Positions 44,680-58,159 of a DNA stretch of 64,000 nt are shown in pieces (the first letter of the stretch is position 1; each line of letters opens with the position of its first letter). The stretch is from Anthopleura xanthogrammica (lineage: Eukaryota; Cnidaria; Anthozoa; Actiniaria; Actiniidae). The notes under the pieces were generated by a model. It was not told the origin of the DNA. It made no database searches and was given only the letters and a program-made list of their open reading frames with translations. The stretch lies in assembly GCA_964019055.1 (NCBI GenBank), contig OZ025207.1, positions 785,001 to 849,000 on the forward strand. Reading direction: 5' to 3'. The position numbers and the translations under genes were made by a program.

Positions 44680-47600
44680 TACCTCCCACGAGGTCCTGCC
44701 AGTACCAAACAGAAGCTGCCCCACCAGACCAGGAAACCATTAAAGGCGGTACAACTATGCTGCTCTCGGCAGAGTCTAACCTTGAGGCTGTGATCAGACG
44801 GCTGCTCCGGTGATGAAGGTTAATGGTAAGGATACCAGGCGATGGTCCTCTGCAGATTTCATGTTAGTGCGCTGACGGTATAAATGCCAGTCACTGTGAA
44901 GGTTAGTGCAAGTAGGAGCAGAAATAACCATATCTTACTATTCATGGGTGTGTACAGCAGTGATACTTTGGGGTGGTGAGCTCAATAGATGTGTATAAGA
45001 CACCATTCAGACTTCCATAAAGTAGATTATCAGCCTGGGAAGACTAGGAGTTGAATCATTTCTAGGTGATCTAATCTTAAGTTGAATGATGTTCGGCTAG
45101 ACTGATCTACAAGGTTCTATCATAGGATTGTAATTTAATAAGTTTTTTCACCAGCAAAATAAGACCTCAGTTTCTTCTAAATTCTAGAAATAATGCTAAA
45201 TAAATTCCTGACAATTTCTTTCACTAAAAATGTTTGCAAAATTGAATAAAATTTGAATGAATGAATACCATCCAAAAATTAGAAGAAAAATAGAAAGAAA
45301 TGAAAAAGAAAAGAAAAATCGTGAAACAAAATAACTATGATTAATAATTCAAAAATAATTCAAAAATGGATCAAAAATAATTCAACTTGAAAATTATTAA
45401 TGAAAAGAACTGGTATCCTTCAGTAATATATTGAGTAAACACAAAACAGATCAAAATATATCTTCAAATCTTACCCATTTTCAGAAACTGAGGTCTTACT
45501 TAAATCTGCTATCATACAACATTAAAAAAAACACATTTTATTGGCAAAATCTAAAGTATGATTCCTATAAAAATTACATTTTGTTGGCAAAATTTGCAAA
45601 TGTTTTGAAAAAAATTAATTCATCCAAGTTAATAAATTAATTGAATTATTTGAGCCAAAATCACTATCATCAGATGGTATTCAAGGCATTGAAAAATTAG
45701 AGAAAGCAACTACACTACACTATGTGCATCACCTTTTCAACCTGTGAATATCACAAAACTTAAAATTTGCAATTAAATTTCAAAATTGAAAAATCACAAT
45801 CACCAACCAACATTTTTGATCAACAAAAGATTAAGATTTAATGATTAATATGAACAAATTCAGCTGTGCAGTAAATCATGAAATTATACACTAAAAGTGC
45901 AAACAAACAAACCCAAGCCAAAGAAGGCAAATGGGAAATGAATGAATAGAGGATAAGGTGAGCCATCAGAGAATGGCGTCCAAACACCATACCTCACAAT
46001 CAAGAATGAAATGCAACTATACAAGTAAAACCAAGAGTTGTTTTACTATGAATTATTATGTCCAAAGCACTTGTATATATGCACAAACTGTCCAAAATTG
46101 AAACATTTTCAAATCAAATACTCAGTGACTTAAACATTGGCAAATACTTGAAACTTGTCACAAAATACCAACTTGGCCATGCAAATCTATTGTGAAATTG
46201 AACTGAATAGTTCATATTGACGCATGTAGTGTAGTTGCTCAAAAATTGATGAACGAAAAAAAAACCTTTGCAATTCATTATGTCAATCTTTTACAATACT
46301 TTTACTTCTGTTGAGAAGTTTTTTGCTGGTGAAAAAACTGAGTCTAGGAAAAATAACTTGATAAACTTAGGAACTTAGAAAAGTCATACAAGTTAAGAAG
46401 TAACGCTAAGACATTAAACTAGGATAGGACTCCCTTTAAAATTGCTCTTAAACTTTACTGTGCAACCATGTCAACCAAGGCTTATCTACTATGCAAATGG
46501 ATCATAAAAATGATCTAAATTTGAAAAAGTTCAAAATTTAATTTGGTTTGAAAACATCCTACATGGCCTTGTTTGAGATAGATGCACAAGAGACTTAAAG
46601 AAATATGTCCAATAATAATCATAGGCCACGTCCCTTAGGAACCAACTAGAAGAGTGGATTTTGTATCTTCTAAATTCCAAATTGATCTTAAATCATGTGT
46701 TTTAGCCAGGAGTCTCTGGCTCAGGAGACTGAACAATCATTTCTTGAATGATCGACAAACATATAATAGAACTACATTCTTGGCAAAGCTTATTTGACCT
46801 CAAAACATACAGCTATGCACTTTGCTGGCTTTTTTTCTAGACTACAAAATCCACTCTAGTAATTTCGACTCGTAACAGCATAAAAAAGGAAATTGAATTA
46901 GTTTCAACCAAATTAATAGAGTCACTTGATTCGCTACTTGAATAGAATTTTTGGCTGTAATGGCACAGTCACATAGATTGATTGAGGCCAAGATAGTCAA
47001 ATGTGATAAGTGGAAATAAGTCCCCTAAGAAGACCTTGAATAACTTAATATTTAGACCAGTCCCTTAGCAGACATTGAATACCGTAAATATTGAATAATA
47101 ATTAAATTAGACCCAGTCCCTTAGCAAGTTGAATATATTAATATTCAATTGAACACATTCATAGACCCAGTCCCTTAGCAGTCTCAGAATACATGAATAT
47201 TTAATTGAATACATTATAGGCCTTAGTCCTCTAGGGAAACATAAATTTATTGTTCAAGGGTTCAAAGTCTAGGTTAGCTTTTCATATTGAATTGCATGGT
47301 GGTAGTTTCCTTTTCGGGATAGACCAGCTCATTTTTCACAAGTTTAGTAGCCTAGAAACTTCGTTATTTTAGTCTTCGCAAACCAGGCTTGATATTAAAT
47401 CACATACACTTTATGGGAGTCTGAATACCGCCTTGAGCTTATTGATCACACCACTCTAAGATATACATCACTGTTGTGCAGTAAAACCTATGGGTAGTGA
47501 GGTATGGCTATTTCTATAAGTCTCCTACTTGTACTGACCCTCACAGTATAAAGGCTGGCTTACCGTCAAGGTACTTTCATGAGCCTGTAGGGGGTTCAGA

Positions 47601-47755
47601 GTCTGATGTCCTTATCGATAATCTTCACCATCGGAGCAGCCGCCTGGTTATGGTTTCATAAGATGACTCTTGTCGGGACAGTAAGTACTGCCTGGTCCTG
47701 GTCTAACGGGGTAGTGAGACTTGGTATTGGTAGGGCAACGGGGAGGTATTTTTTT
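44680..47755. mobile_element. Large fold-back element with ~350-bp inverted arms
   Basis: The left arm (44680-45050) and right arm (47400-47755, reversed) align over their whole length. Shared words include ATACCTCCC, CCAGACCAGGA / CAGACGGCTGCTCCG (right arm CAGGCGGCTGCTCCG), AAGTAGGAG, GAAATA.CCATA.CT, CAGTGATGTA or CAGTGATACT, and CAGACTYCCATAAAGT. The 2.3-kb AT-rich core has smaller nested inverted pairs (TTTTTTCACCAGCAAAA at 45143 and 46320; GCAACTACACTACA at 45706 and 46229; AAGACCTCAGTTTCT at 45161 and 45483). No transposase frame is visible, so it would be non-autonomous. Confidence 0.75.
47020..47228. repeat. Degenerate tandem repeat, unit about 60-70 bp
   Basis: Three to four units of AGACCCAGTCCCTTAGCAG followed by TTGAATA and AATATT.AATT words, inside the core of the fold-back element. 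Confidence 0.8.
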
Positions 47756-48084
47756 GTAAGGGTCAAAAGGGCGTGGAGAGGGTAAAGATGGACTTCATTA
47801 AAAAACACAGGAATACCACTAAGTCTGAAATCAAACTTTATTTCAAACACAACACAGACAATATAACATATACAAGATACAAGTCACAAAATTTCAAAGG
47901 TAAAAAAATTCTAAGTGCAAAAACTCATACCACACACTCACTTCAAAAATTCTAAGTCTAAAACAGCAAAAAACCAAGATTCTTACCTCCAGATCAGAAG
48001 TCCCTCATTATTATTTCCTGAAAATTCTAAGACACAAAGTGCATGTTAATTATATCCTCCCAGAAAGCCGACACGATTTCGCCT

Positions 48085-48240
48085 CCCCCTAAGAAGTATA
48101 CATCCCCCACCCCCCATGATGTTATACCCTCCCCCTTGATTGTATTCCCCTCCCCCCAGTACAAGTGATCACCTCCCCCCAGTATAAGGCATGAACCCCT
48201 CCCCCCATTTTAAGTTGATCCCCACCCCTCCCAATATGAG
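48085..48240. repeat. C-rich degenerate array (CCTCCCCCCAGTA)
   Basis: Seven or eight runs of 5-7 C separated by 15-20 bp of mixed sequence (TATACCCTCCCCCTTGAT, CCCCTCCCCCCAGTA). G-rich on the minus strand, with quadruplex potential. Not telomeric. Confidence 0.75.
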
Positions 48241-50214
48241 TTAAACCCAGTTGTAATAGACCATAAAGCATTTTGAGTGCCATCATTGACTTTGAAATAA
48301 ATATTGAAGTCTGTATAAGTATGATCTCCAATTGTACTGGCATTTCGTGTCTTCAAAGATAATTCCAAAACTTGTAAAATTCAAAAGTTTTGGTAATGCA
48401 TCAATTTGTTATTCCAAAGTTCAAACTTCTAAAATTTATCATTAAATTTCAATCTGCAGTGAGGGATTTTACTAGAAGTTTTAAATGGCATACCGGAAAA
48501 TTGAGGAAAAATCATTTATTGCTAATCTCCTTGGCTAGTAAACAGTAGAGGATAAGGGTGGTTTCATCTTGAAGTAAAATCCCTCTATACCTTGGTCAAT
48601 TACAACTGGGTTCAACTTTATCTCTCCAATCAAATCAAGGACAACAGACAATGTATTAAAGTGTGCGTGTTGTTTGTGATCATTCGTTTGAGGCATGCTA
48701 GCAAAGCTTTGACATAAACAAAAACAAAGTACTGTAGGTTGTTTTTGGGCTTCAATAATCATGGCCAAGACAGTGTTGCATATCCATTTAATGTGGAAGA
48801 GTCCTTGTTGCAACTGGTTGCACCACAATCAAAAATGTGCAAGTTGTTATAAAATCATTTCACTTAATTGATGAGACAAATTCTCAATTTCTTGCAATTT
48901 CACAGGAAAAGATGAATATGGAAAGTTTATCCTGTTTACATGACCATAACTTCAGGATAAATATTTTGGTCTTATTACTACTAACCAAGTCATTTGCAGC
49001 ATGCCTCAAATGAATGTAATGATTGGTATGTGTGTACTTCACCCCTCCCCCTTGTTTTAACATTTTTATTTCTCAATAGTGACAGGGAACATATTGTATG
49101 GGTGGGGGTGGTGGAAGGGTTTCCTGGCTGGCTGCCATGCCTTTATTACTCATCGTGATAGGATCAATCAATAAGAATTAAATAATGCACATCACAAAAA
49201 CAACCTGAACAGGAGAGATTATCTACGAGGAACATGTACCAATGAGACTAAAAATGAAAATCCATTGAAATATTGTGTCCCTTCACAATTTCACACACAC
49301 ACTTTATTTTGAATTAGCTCCAATTACCGCGATGTGCTATAAATTAGCTACACTAAGTTAGAAAAAACCTTGCTTTAAAATTGTAATAGTGAATAGCTCG
49401 TAGAGAGAAATTGTTTACTTCCTGTTTTACAGACTGCTATAATGTGATTCAGACACAGTTCCTTGCAGCATGCTGAGTAAATTTTGAATTGCTCTGAATT
49501 TGCTTGTAATTTCAACTTATCTTGTACCTTATGTCTTATGTCAGGGACGGTGGAGCCAGGGAGGCCTTAGCCCCTCAACTCTTTTCGTTTTGCATAATGG
49601 TCTTGAATATTTGATAGCCTTAGCCACCCCCACTTTTTCCCTTTAATTTGCATACTAGCCCCACCCTTAGCTTTAAAATGTACTCTGTTGTCCCTGTATA
49701 TGGACTAATATGAAACTACAACCTATGATAATCACTAAGCTATAATCATAACTTGTAGTACATTATGGAGAAAGAGCTGGAAAGAAGCCTATGTCCTGTT
49801 GTCTATTCACTAGTGGCGTTTTGTCGGCTTTTCATGAATAAGAAAAATTACTGAGTCATAAATATAACATTTTAGAAGAAGTCAATAAAAAATTAATTTA
49901 GTTATTAGCCAAATTTGATTACTTAGATATTCTGAGTTTAGAAATAGAAATAAAAGTTATTTCCCTGAATTAACAATTCAAAAATTGTCGTGGTAATAAA
50001 TACAGAAAATCAGTTGTTTCTTGTGTTTGACATTCTTGAGTAATGCTTCAATTTATGAAATAGCTTTCTGCAAAACCTCTAGATTATTCAAGTATTTAAG
50101 TGCTGGGCCAAAATTGGAATGATACACCCACTGTAGAGAGACCTATCTTATAAATGGGATGGCAATAAAAAGTATAAAAATAAATGGGATATAACAGTGG
50201 CTTTCCACAGACAG
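48241..50214. other. AT-rich sequence without a supported gene
   Basis: No coding region, RNA gene or clear repeat beyond a CACCCCTCCCCC / GGGTGGGGGTGG inverted pair near 49040-49115, which resembles the termini at 40805-41240. Confidence 0.35.
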
Positions 50215-50425
50215 AGTGGTTCTTCATCCACTGAAATTCAAATTGGAATTTAGAACATGATTTTGGCAGAGGGAGCTCAAGGAAAACCAGAGAAGCTGGA
50301 GAAAAACCCCTTGAAGCACAGGAGAGAACTAACAAGCAACTCTACTCACATACAACACTGAGCCCGGTGGGACTCAAACCTGGGTTACATTGAGGAGACA
50401 AACGCTCTTACTGCTGCGCATACAT
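50215..50425 (-). mobile_element. tRNA-derived SINE, best-preserved minus copy
   Basis: Minus-strand order: GTAAGAGCGTTTGTCTCC, B-box CAGGTTTGAGTCCCACC, then TTAGTTCTCTCCTGTGCTTC, GGGGTTTTTCTCCAGCTTCT, GGTTTTCCTTGAGC and the tail TTCTAAATTCCAATTTGAAT. Pol III transcription would depend on the A/B boxes. Confidence 0.8.
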
Positions 50426-51424
50426 GTTTTAAAGGTATTTTGAGGGTCCAAGTGTCTAGAAATGTACTTTAAATGAGTAATGATTTCTGTGAGAAGCCGT
50501 CTATTGATGACAAATTCTAAAGTTTTTGAGAGAAAAAAGTGGATGAAAGTGCATAATAGGCTGCTTGTATGGAAAGTAATAATCAAATAAAAGAATTTGA
50601 GTAAATAATAGACTTTGCAATTTGGATTATTTGATCCTGTTTTAGCTTATACAGAATAAACCACAGGGTCCCCAGCTAGCCAAATACTGTTATGTCAAGT
50701 GGGAAAGCAGTTATATTCCAAGGAAAAAAAATTCCTTTTTTTAACAAATCATTATGACAAACAACATTTAACAGATACTTGGGAAGCTTTTGCAAATTTC
50801 TTGGTTAATATGAGGCAATTTCTTTGTATTATCAATATTATCAACTGCAATTTAAATGAAACTTTAGCTAAGAAATAGCCTGCTAACACACTCCCTCCCC
50901 CTCCCCCAATGAAGAGCATTCCCTGTAAATTTGTCTTTAAAAATGTAGCCAATTTATGAGGGGGGTAGGGGGGAACAGATATGCTTCTTAGAAGATAATG
51001 AGAATTTCTTCCGGTAGATAAGAAATGAATGCTAATAGAAATAACCAAAAACTGCCTCAAATTGTGTTTCCCATGAAATGTGCAAAGGTTACTAAGCAAA
51101 TACAATAACAATAACAGTTTCCATATCAATTACACATGAGCCAGAAAATGGATCACGAGTAATTAAAAAAGCAGTGAATAAGTTTGTGGTACAAGCACTT
51201 CAATTTAGCAGGACAAATAATTGCATCACAATCAAACATATATTACTACCATGGGAATGCATCACAAGGGACCAACGTTGTATGGACAAGCGTTTTCATT
51301 TTATACCATGAGTCATTCCCTTGAGTATTATTAGTTGTGTGAAACAAATAGCTGCTGTCATGTTTGTAGTAGCGGGGGTAAAAACTACCAATTGTAATTG
51401 ATTTTATTGTAGAGGGCACTCTAA

Positions 51425-51545
51425 ACAAATTGAATTGGAATCTAATATAATGATTTTATAGAAGTATGAAACTGGAGAATATGACAAAACCGGGAAATCA
51501 AGAGAGACCCAACCAATCTCTTATTATATCATGTTGTGTACAGCA
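51425..51545 (-). mobile_element. Degraded SINE copy
   Basis: Keeps the tail (ATTCCAATTCAATTTG on the minus strand) and part of the body. The head is lost. Confidence 0.55.
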
Positions 51546-51734
51546 TTTGAGCCTTATGACATTGCATTCTAAAAAACCTAAGGGTTATTTCAAGGTGCCA
51601 GTTTTTACACGATCAAGATCTGAAATATATGCTGCATGCTTTGTTGGAAGATTACCAGCCCATCTGTGGATTGGTTTCCCACATTGTAATTGCTCACATT
51701 ATGCTCAACTCTCATGTGCTAACACCTGACCACA

Positions 51735-52130
51735 CTTACCTTACATGCAACAATTTAACATCCTATCAACACACTACTGACACAAGTGCCACACCAGTCT
51801 ACCAACAGTCTACATCCCACCAACTTGCAACAACAACCATCTTGACATCTTGACAGCTCTCTTACTGGGCACAAAATTCTACACACACTACTGTTTTGTG
51901 ATTTTGCTATTATTACTGCAAATTGGTAGTCTTCGTCTGAACTTTTAATCTACCTATGTAGTTACTAATGATTGGTATTGCACATAGTAATTGCTCACAT
52001 TATGCTCCACTTTTGTTTACTAACACGTCTACAGTGAAATACTTACCTCTGGTGTACTTCTGAATTCAATCAATACAGGATACAGGTAAATCATAATGGG
52101 ATACAAGGTGTAATAGCAAATCTAGCAATA
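51735..52130 (+). repeat. Dispersed repeat, inverted relative to 58730-59140
   Basis: About 395 bp matching the reverse complement of 58730-59140, for example CACACTACTGACACAAGTGC, CAGTCTACCAACAGTCTACA and GTAAATCATAATGGGATACA. The copies are an estimated 80-85% alike. A piece of it is also duplicated locally (GTAATTGCTCACATTATGCT at about 51688 and 51989). Confidence 0.9.
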
Positions 52131-52362
52131 TATTTGGAATAAAATATGCTGAATCTATACAAAATATATTCGCATTACTCCAACAACCATGAGTAATTCT
52201 TAGGTTGAAGGTTAGTTCAAAGTTAATTCTTAAAGTATTTGAAAATAAAGTTTACTTTATGTCATGGTGTATTAGTTTTATTTTTTGGATATTTTTTGTT
52301 TATCTGAGAATTTTAATTGGCATTAAAATAACTAATTGATATTAACTCTATTATGTAATTAA

Positions 52363-52666
52363 GGAATTTGTTTGATGCTCAAGCCTTGTCTCAAAGCAGT
52401 ATGGAAGATGAGATTGAAGATGGGACTTGTGCTAAGTCTGTTTTAGCTTTGACAATTGCACAGCAACTAAGAATAAGGAGATGCAGTATTTGCTCAGGCA
52501 AGTCTTTGGAAGAATTGCTAGCCTTACAGAAAGAAGGCACAGTACTTGAGCAAAAAGTCATATTTCAAAAGCCAGCGACTTTGGCAGACAAAGTAGTCAA
52601 GTCTGTAAGGCAAACCTGCTGTATGTGATGACATACTGAATATATATTTAGGTTTCATTAAATAAA
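52363..52666 (+). CDS. Candidate terminal coding exon, unknown family
   Basis: An 86-codon frame with ordinary protein composition (SMEDEIEDGTCAKSVLALTI, KSLEELLALQKEGTVLEQKV) ends in TGA at 52626-52628. AATAAA follows at 52661-52666, the right place for a poly(A) signal. A weak acceptor AATTAAG precedes it. It has a CSIC pair but no complete motif. No upstream exon found. Confidence 0.25.
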
Positions 52667-52669
52667 TAA

Positions 52670-54579
52670 CTAATTATTTGATTAAAGGCAGAACTGGTCA
52701 TTCTCAAAAATGAATATCCAGATACCAATGTATGTTAAAAGAAAATCAAACCCCTTTATGATAACAATTACTATTAAGGCTTAATTAAGTACCATGAATA
52801 TTTTAGTACCAGTAATGTATACCAGTATAAGAATAACTTGGAGATTGTGTGCCGTATAGTTTGTTATTATATAGTTTGGATAGTACTTATGTGCTGATTG
52901 GTCCATTATTGGTGATTATTTGTTAAGTACAGCCTTTCATTACATCATGCTCTGGCTTCTTCTCTAAAGATTATCACCCTTCTTGCCCTGTCTCATTTCC
53001 TTGTAACACCCAACAAACAGGAGTGCATAAGATGTCATACCATCTATCTTTATATTCTGGATTCCCCGTTACGGGCTACCTTCGTTGTGGTGTCTCAATT
53101 TCTTGCATCAGAACTACCTGGGACGTCATGTCATGAGTGGTTTTGTGTAGAGATTAACTGAAAGATTACCTTCACTCTTGCTTTCTTGAGGTTTTAGTGG
53201 ACAGGATGTCATACCATCTATCGTCCTGCTTGGGCTTCTCTCTTATACATTTCTAGCTCACTAGTCCTGCTTCATTTTCTTCAAATGCAGTCTACATCCC
53301 TTGTATTTTGGGTTGTCAATTGCAGATTCTGTGCACCTAGTTCTGTTCTATTTTGTAGCTTCAAAGAAAATATTGTATTTTGGTGCAGCCTCTCTTACCA
53401 TCAATCTTTATGCTTGTGGATTTCTCTCATACACATCGATATCTACCTGGTCTTCTTGCATCACATCAAATATTGAAAAATATCACTAATGAACTTGTTG
53501 TGTAGTAGTAGGCTGTCCTAAATCTGCATTCTGTGGGATACACTGCTTCACAAAGTACCCTTCAAGATCCATGTGTTATAGACTAACAGAAAAACATTTG
53601 ATTAAGTCGAGATTATGAAATGAATGACATAAATGCCATAGCGACATAATAACCAACATCTGATGTTCAGTTACTAATAAATATGTATATTGAAAGTAAT
53701 GAAATGTGAGGATGACCATACTACGGTGTACTTAAGTATAAAGGTTATAGTTTTCACGTTATTAAATACTGCCATCATTTAAGGTTTTGTTCTTTTGGCA
53801 TTTGTTCTTAATAGGTTATTGGCAAAAAATATTGCAGCCAAATAACTTTTTCTATTGCTTTAACACACCAGCAAACAGCGTGGTAACAGGTATGTTCCTC
53901 ATAACTGTATGTTAATTTCCTCTGTTCTTGATGTTGCACTCTTTTGATGCTTACAGTGTCTCAGTGCTTGTATACATTGATGTCTCTCCAATATCTCAAT
54001 TACAGGGGAAAGCAAAGGGTTTCTAGACCATCATTGGATCTGTTCTTTCTTTTAGTTTTATGAACTGTTAATGACATTCAGATGGCACTGTTTTGAACTT
54101 CCTCTTTGTTCCATCTTGATACTTTTTGAATGTAAGGTGACTTGATCTCTTTGATAGTCCCATCCAGACAGTCCAAAATCTTTGAGCAGGCTTTATTTTA
54201 TGTGAAATCCTACAAATAATTCTGACAGTGCCAATAGCCACCCTTAATAGTTAATAGAGCACTCCCCAGGGGTTGGGTACCCTAGCTTGTGTTGATCCCT
54301 AAAAACCAAGGGTGATACTGGCACTGAGTTCCATTTTGGATAGAAGACATCACTGGATTGCTTCTAGGTAATACTATGTAGATTGGTAATTGAAAACCAA
54401 CATCATTCTTAGAAGAATACATCCACTTACTTTCACACATGCTTTGTTTTTGCACTGCTTTAGAATGGCAGGTTAAGCATTCGTTTCCACTGGAGTCACC
54501 TTGTGTTGATGATTTCCTTCAATTTTGTAATGTCTTGTGCATTCTTGTCTTCTTCTGCCCCTTGCACAAGTGCCAGAAA
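52670..54579. other. Sequence without a supported gene; weak tandem similarity
   Basis: GATGTCATACCATCTATC recurs near 53033 and 53207, and a related CTTACCATCAATC near 53395, suggesting an old repeat of about 180 bp. Confidence 0.35.
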
Positions 54580-54735
54580 CTGCTGACATTCCTGTGTTGG
54601 ACTGTATATTTGTACAATGTTCAATAGTAGGTTCCATCAAGTCCATCATATTTGGATGATTACAATATACTAGACACATTCCTGAATTGTTCTGTATCTT
54701 GTACAATGTTCAACAGTGAGCTCCATCTCATTTTG
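54580..54735. repeat. Diverged tandem duplication of about 80-100 bp
   Basis: ACATTCCTGTGTTGGACTGTATATTTGTACAATGTTCAA-type text recurs as ACACATTCCTGAATTGTTCT then TTGTACAATGTTCAACAGTG. Confidence 0.7.
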
Positions 54736-55019
54736 ATGAGTTGCTCTAAACTGTGCTTCATGTTCATGTTTCTTTGTCTTTTATAAAGACATTTAAACTG
54801 CAATTTTCATCAAGACCACAACACTTGAATATATCTCATATTGCAGGTATCCTTTCAGTTATTTACAGGAATCATTTACTTTCAAGTTTCAATTCGAGTA
54901 CACTAGTATGGTCATCTAGAGATGAAAATATGTTGGCGGATTTGTCAGTTTAACACAAACATTTAAAACTCCATTAAACATTAATTGCATTCAAGATTCA
55001 TAAAATACATTCAACAATT

Positions 55020-55540
55020 TTAGTTACTGTTTAATAAACGAGTAGGAGTATTTTGTCAGGCTTAAAACTATGAGGCATAGCCGAGTGGTTTTAGACCTGA
55101 TAAAACATGATCAACAAGTTTATTGAACTACTACAGAAACTCATTAATAATTTATAAACCTTTGGTTGAATTAAGGTGACCATACACATCACGAACATGG
55201 ACTTTCATACATCGATAGAAGTTCGTATGTAACTGTCATGCACAGTCAAGGTTTGTACATCACTGTGATTTGCAGTCAGTCTCAAAAAGGCTCCCACATT
55301 TTAAAGATAGCATGGCAGTCTCAAGACAGGATTGCTGGTTGAATAGATTTTGTGAGTGGTTAGTGATCGTATGTGAGACTGACTTTGATGAAGCTCTAAG
55401 TCTTCATCTAAACTTGGAGGCACCTTTATCTGCAATAAAGTCATCCTCATTAGTATTCTTTATATAAAGTTCACTTGAATACTAATGAAGAGGACTTTAT
55501 CAGGTATAAAGGTCCATGCATGTGACGTGTATGGGCACTA
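55020..55540. mobile_element. Non-autonomous DNA element, copy 1
   Basis: Homologous along its length to 58160-58635. The inner part (about 55174-55539) has inverted ends: GTGACCATACACATCAC on the left, GTGACGTGTATGGGCAC on the right. Near the right end an inverted pair ATAAAGTCATCCTCATTAGT / ACTAATGAAGAGGACTTTAT forms a long hairpin. Confidence 0.8.
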
Positions 55541-55877
55541 AAAGTGGAGCAAAGGCTTATGAATTCATGAGTTTTTGAACATGACATATATACCAAATTT
55601 TAAAAAACAATGTCAGGTTGATAAGGATAGATCATCAAAGCTTAAGACCAAGGGGTATTCTGGGTAATCAATATCCTGGGTGTGTTTACATACAGACACA
55701 TTCATGAAGAGTGAATGCTTTGCTTGTACAATAGCTACAAAACTGTTTTATGTATAATATTATCCTGACTGACTGTTTACCCAGAACTCTATTTGGCCCC
55801 AGTTTTGATGATTGAAATTTTTCAACCATACAACATTTTTTTAAATTTGGAATAAATATCATTATCATATACATTCA

Positions 55878-56143
55878 ATTGCAAAATCATTGTTGGGTTG
55901 AAAACATACAACATACGAGCTGAGACTGAAAGGTATTTTTGTATATGACATAATTATCCTCTGTATTCATTTCAAATACACAATCAAAATGAAACACATG
56001 TTAAAAGCCTCCTGTCAGTGCAATAATTTATGAATATTCCAGGAGTTGTATCACTAGATCCATCTAATTAACATACTTCCCATGTACTGTTTCAGTCGCA
56101 GCTTCTGTGTTATATGTTTTGAACCCAACCATGATTCTGTAAT
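55878..56143. mobile_element. Non-autonomous element with TTGCAAAAT termini, copy 2
   Basis: ATTGCAAAATCATTGTTGGG and CCCAACCATGATTCTGTAAT ends, with inner AGCTGAGACTGAAA / TTTCAGTCGCAGCT. Shorter relative of 39793-40342. Confidence 0.85.
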
Positions 56144-57044
56144 AGAGTGTATACTTTTAAATCTGGTGCTATTTCTTTATTATTTTATCTTAGCCAACAA
56201 CATATAATGATGTAAACCATTTTTATCTTATTAATGGGATAGCTTTCTCAAAAGTGAATGTATATTTTTTTATCATGCTAGGTATTAACATCACTAACAA
56301 GATATATCAGCTTGAGGTAGGAAACAAAAGAATAGAAAGGAAAGTTGTGGTAATAGGAAGTATTTGACAGATTGCTCCCAACAGCACTGAGAGCGGCCAT
56401 GCAGTTTACAATCATCAGTGTAATTTATGGAGTTACACATCCAGTACAGGCACTGAGGATGGTACAACAGCCCAGCAGTGGGTCTCCAATGGGTCTTTGC
56501 TCTCTATCTTTTGCTGTTGGTTAGAATTGAGGCAGGAGGGGCCTTTTGAATAGTGCCTTTGTCTTAGAGGCTAGTGAGAGGTGAGTACCATAATGCTACA
56601 CCATTTTTGCCTTTGTAGGCTACTGGTAGTTGCTTCATTGTTTGAGGGATTGCAATTCACACACTTTCTCTTCTAACCAACAGAATCAGCAGTGACTAGA
56701 TGACAAGGAACTTAATAAAAGTTGCACTTAATTAGATCAAAAGAAAAACCTCTGAGTGTCTGAGGTCAGCTCAAAGAACACTTGGAACTTTGACATCATA
56801 TTGGGGACCATCAGTAATATTATGACTAATCAGGGATGGCTATCATCTTCCTTTGGTCTCTGAACCAGACAGGATGGTCATGGTTAATGACAGTGCTTTA
56901 TCTCGTAATTTACTTCAATATGAAATAGTTTGTTGGTTTTCCGAGACAAATTCGGTATTGTACCAGATGTTGGATGTAATAAAGAGTGATGTTGGACGTA
57001 CTAAAGTTGTGGGCCTGGACCTGCCACCAAACAGAGGGTTCTGT
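56144..57044. other. Sequence without a supported gene
   Basis: Nothing recognisable on either strand. Confidence 0.35.
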
Positions 57045-57735
57045 GTTGTATTGGGACTTGTCAGTCACATCATCATATCCTCCAGCAGCAGCAGGGTCAA
57101 TAGCTCTTCCTGTTGTTGGAAATACCAAACACTTAGTGGAGAATAGAAATGGTATTCACTGGTTTCTGGATGGAATTGGCTAGTCACTTTATCAGAACAT
57201 ACAACATTGGTGTTGTCAGCTTCTCTTTCTGCTCCAGGAAACACCATACAAATAATGGGAATAGATATGGTCTTCACTGATCTCTGGATATAGGTTTGCC
57301 AATCATCTAATCTTAGCGTCCAACAGTGGTGTTGTCAGCTGCTCTTCATGTTCATGTAAATTTCATGTGAGCAATAGGGATGGAAATCCTGTTCTTCCTG
57401 AATGGTGAAATACTTTATCAAATTCTTCAACAGGTGTTATCATCTGCTGTTCCTGCTCCTGGAAACACCATACAGATATAGAAATGCTGGTTGCCATTCT
57501 CCTCTTAATGTACCTTTGCCAGTCACTTCATTAGTTCTTCAGAAGTAATGAAGACTGAAATAGTTTTCATTCCTCTCTGGATTTAGATAACTTTGCAGGC
57601 CCGTTACTTCAATCTTTCACCAGTGGTGCTGTTGGCTGCTTTTCCTGTTCCTGGAAACACCATACACAATACAGGTAATGGAAATAGAATGTTGGTCCAC
57701 ACTGGTCTTCAGATGTACATTTGCCAGTCACATCA
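57045..57735. repeat. Degenerate tandem repeat, five or so units of 110-170 bp
   Basis: Each unit carries GGTGTTGTCAGCTGCTCTTC, CTGGAAACACCATACA, GGAAATAGA, TTCACTGGT and TTGCCAGTCAC in that order. Copies are heavily diverged and of uneven length. Short frames through it are fortuitous. Confidence 0.8.
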
Positions 57736-58159
57736 GAAGATCCTTCCAAAATGCTTCAGCTGTGCTTTCTGATCCCTGAGAACTTTGACAACTTGGCAAT
57801 TTGAGTACATCTTGTTCCCATGACTAAACTTCTTGTCAAATCAACACCCAGTTCTTAGCCTCATAAGTCTTTGTTGTAAAGTAGTTCTTTGATTGACATC
57901 CCAGATTCACAGGGAAGCATGAAGTGGGCATGCTATTCTTTCTTATATTGTGAAATGAAACTTCTGACTAGGTTACTAAACAGAAAATGTGGCATACCTA
58001 CAGCCAAATGACAGCATAAAGCAAAGAAAATACTTAAGCAGAGAGAGAAAATGGAAGAGCAGCAAGATCAATTTTTTTATAAAGCATTATAGTTTTGATT
58101 CATTTTCTATCTGTTTCGCCTTTTTAATTGTTTATCACAACTTCACAAATTTTAAGGGG

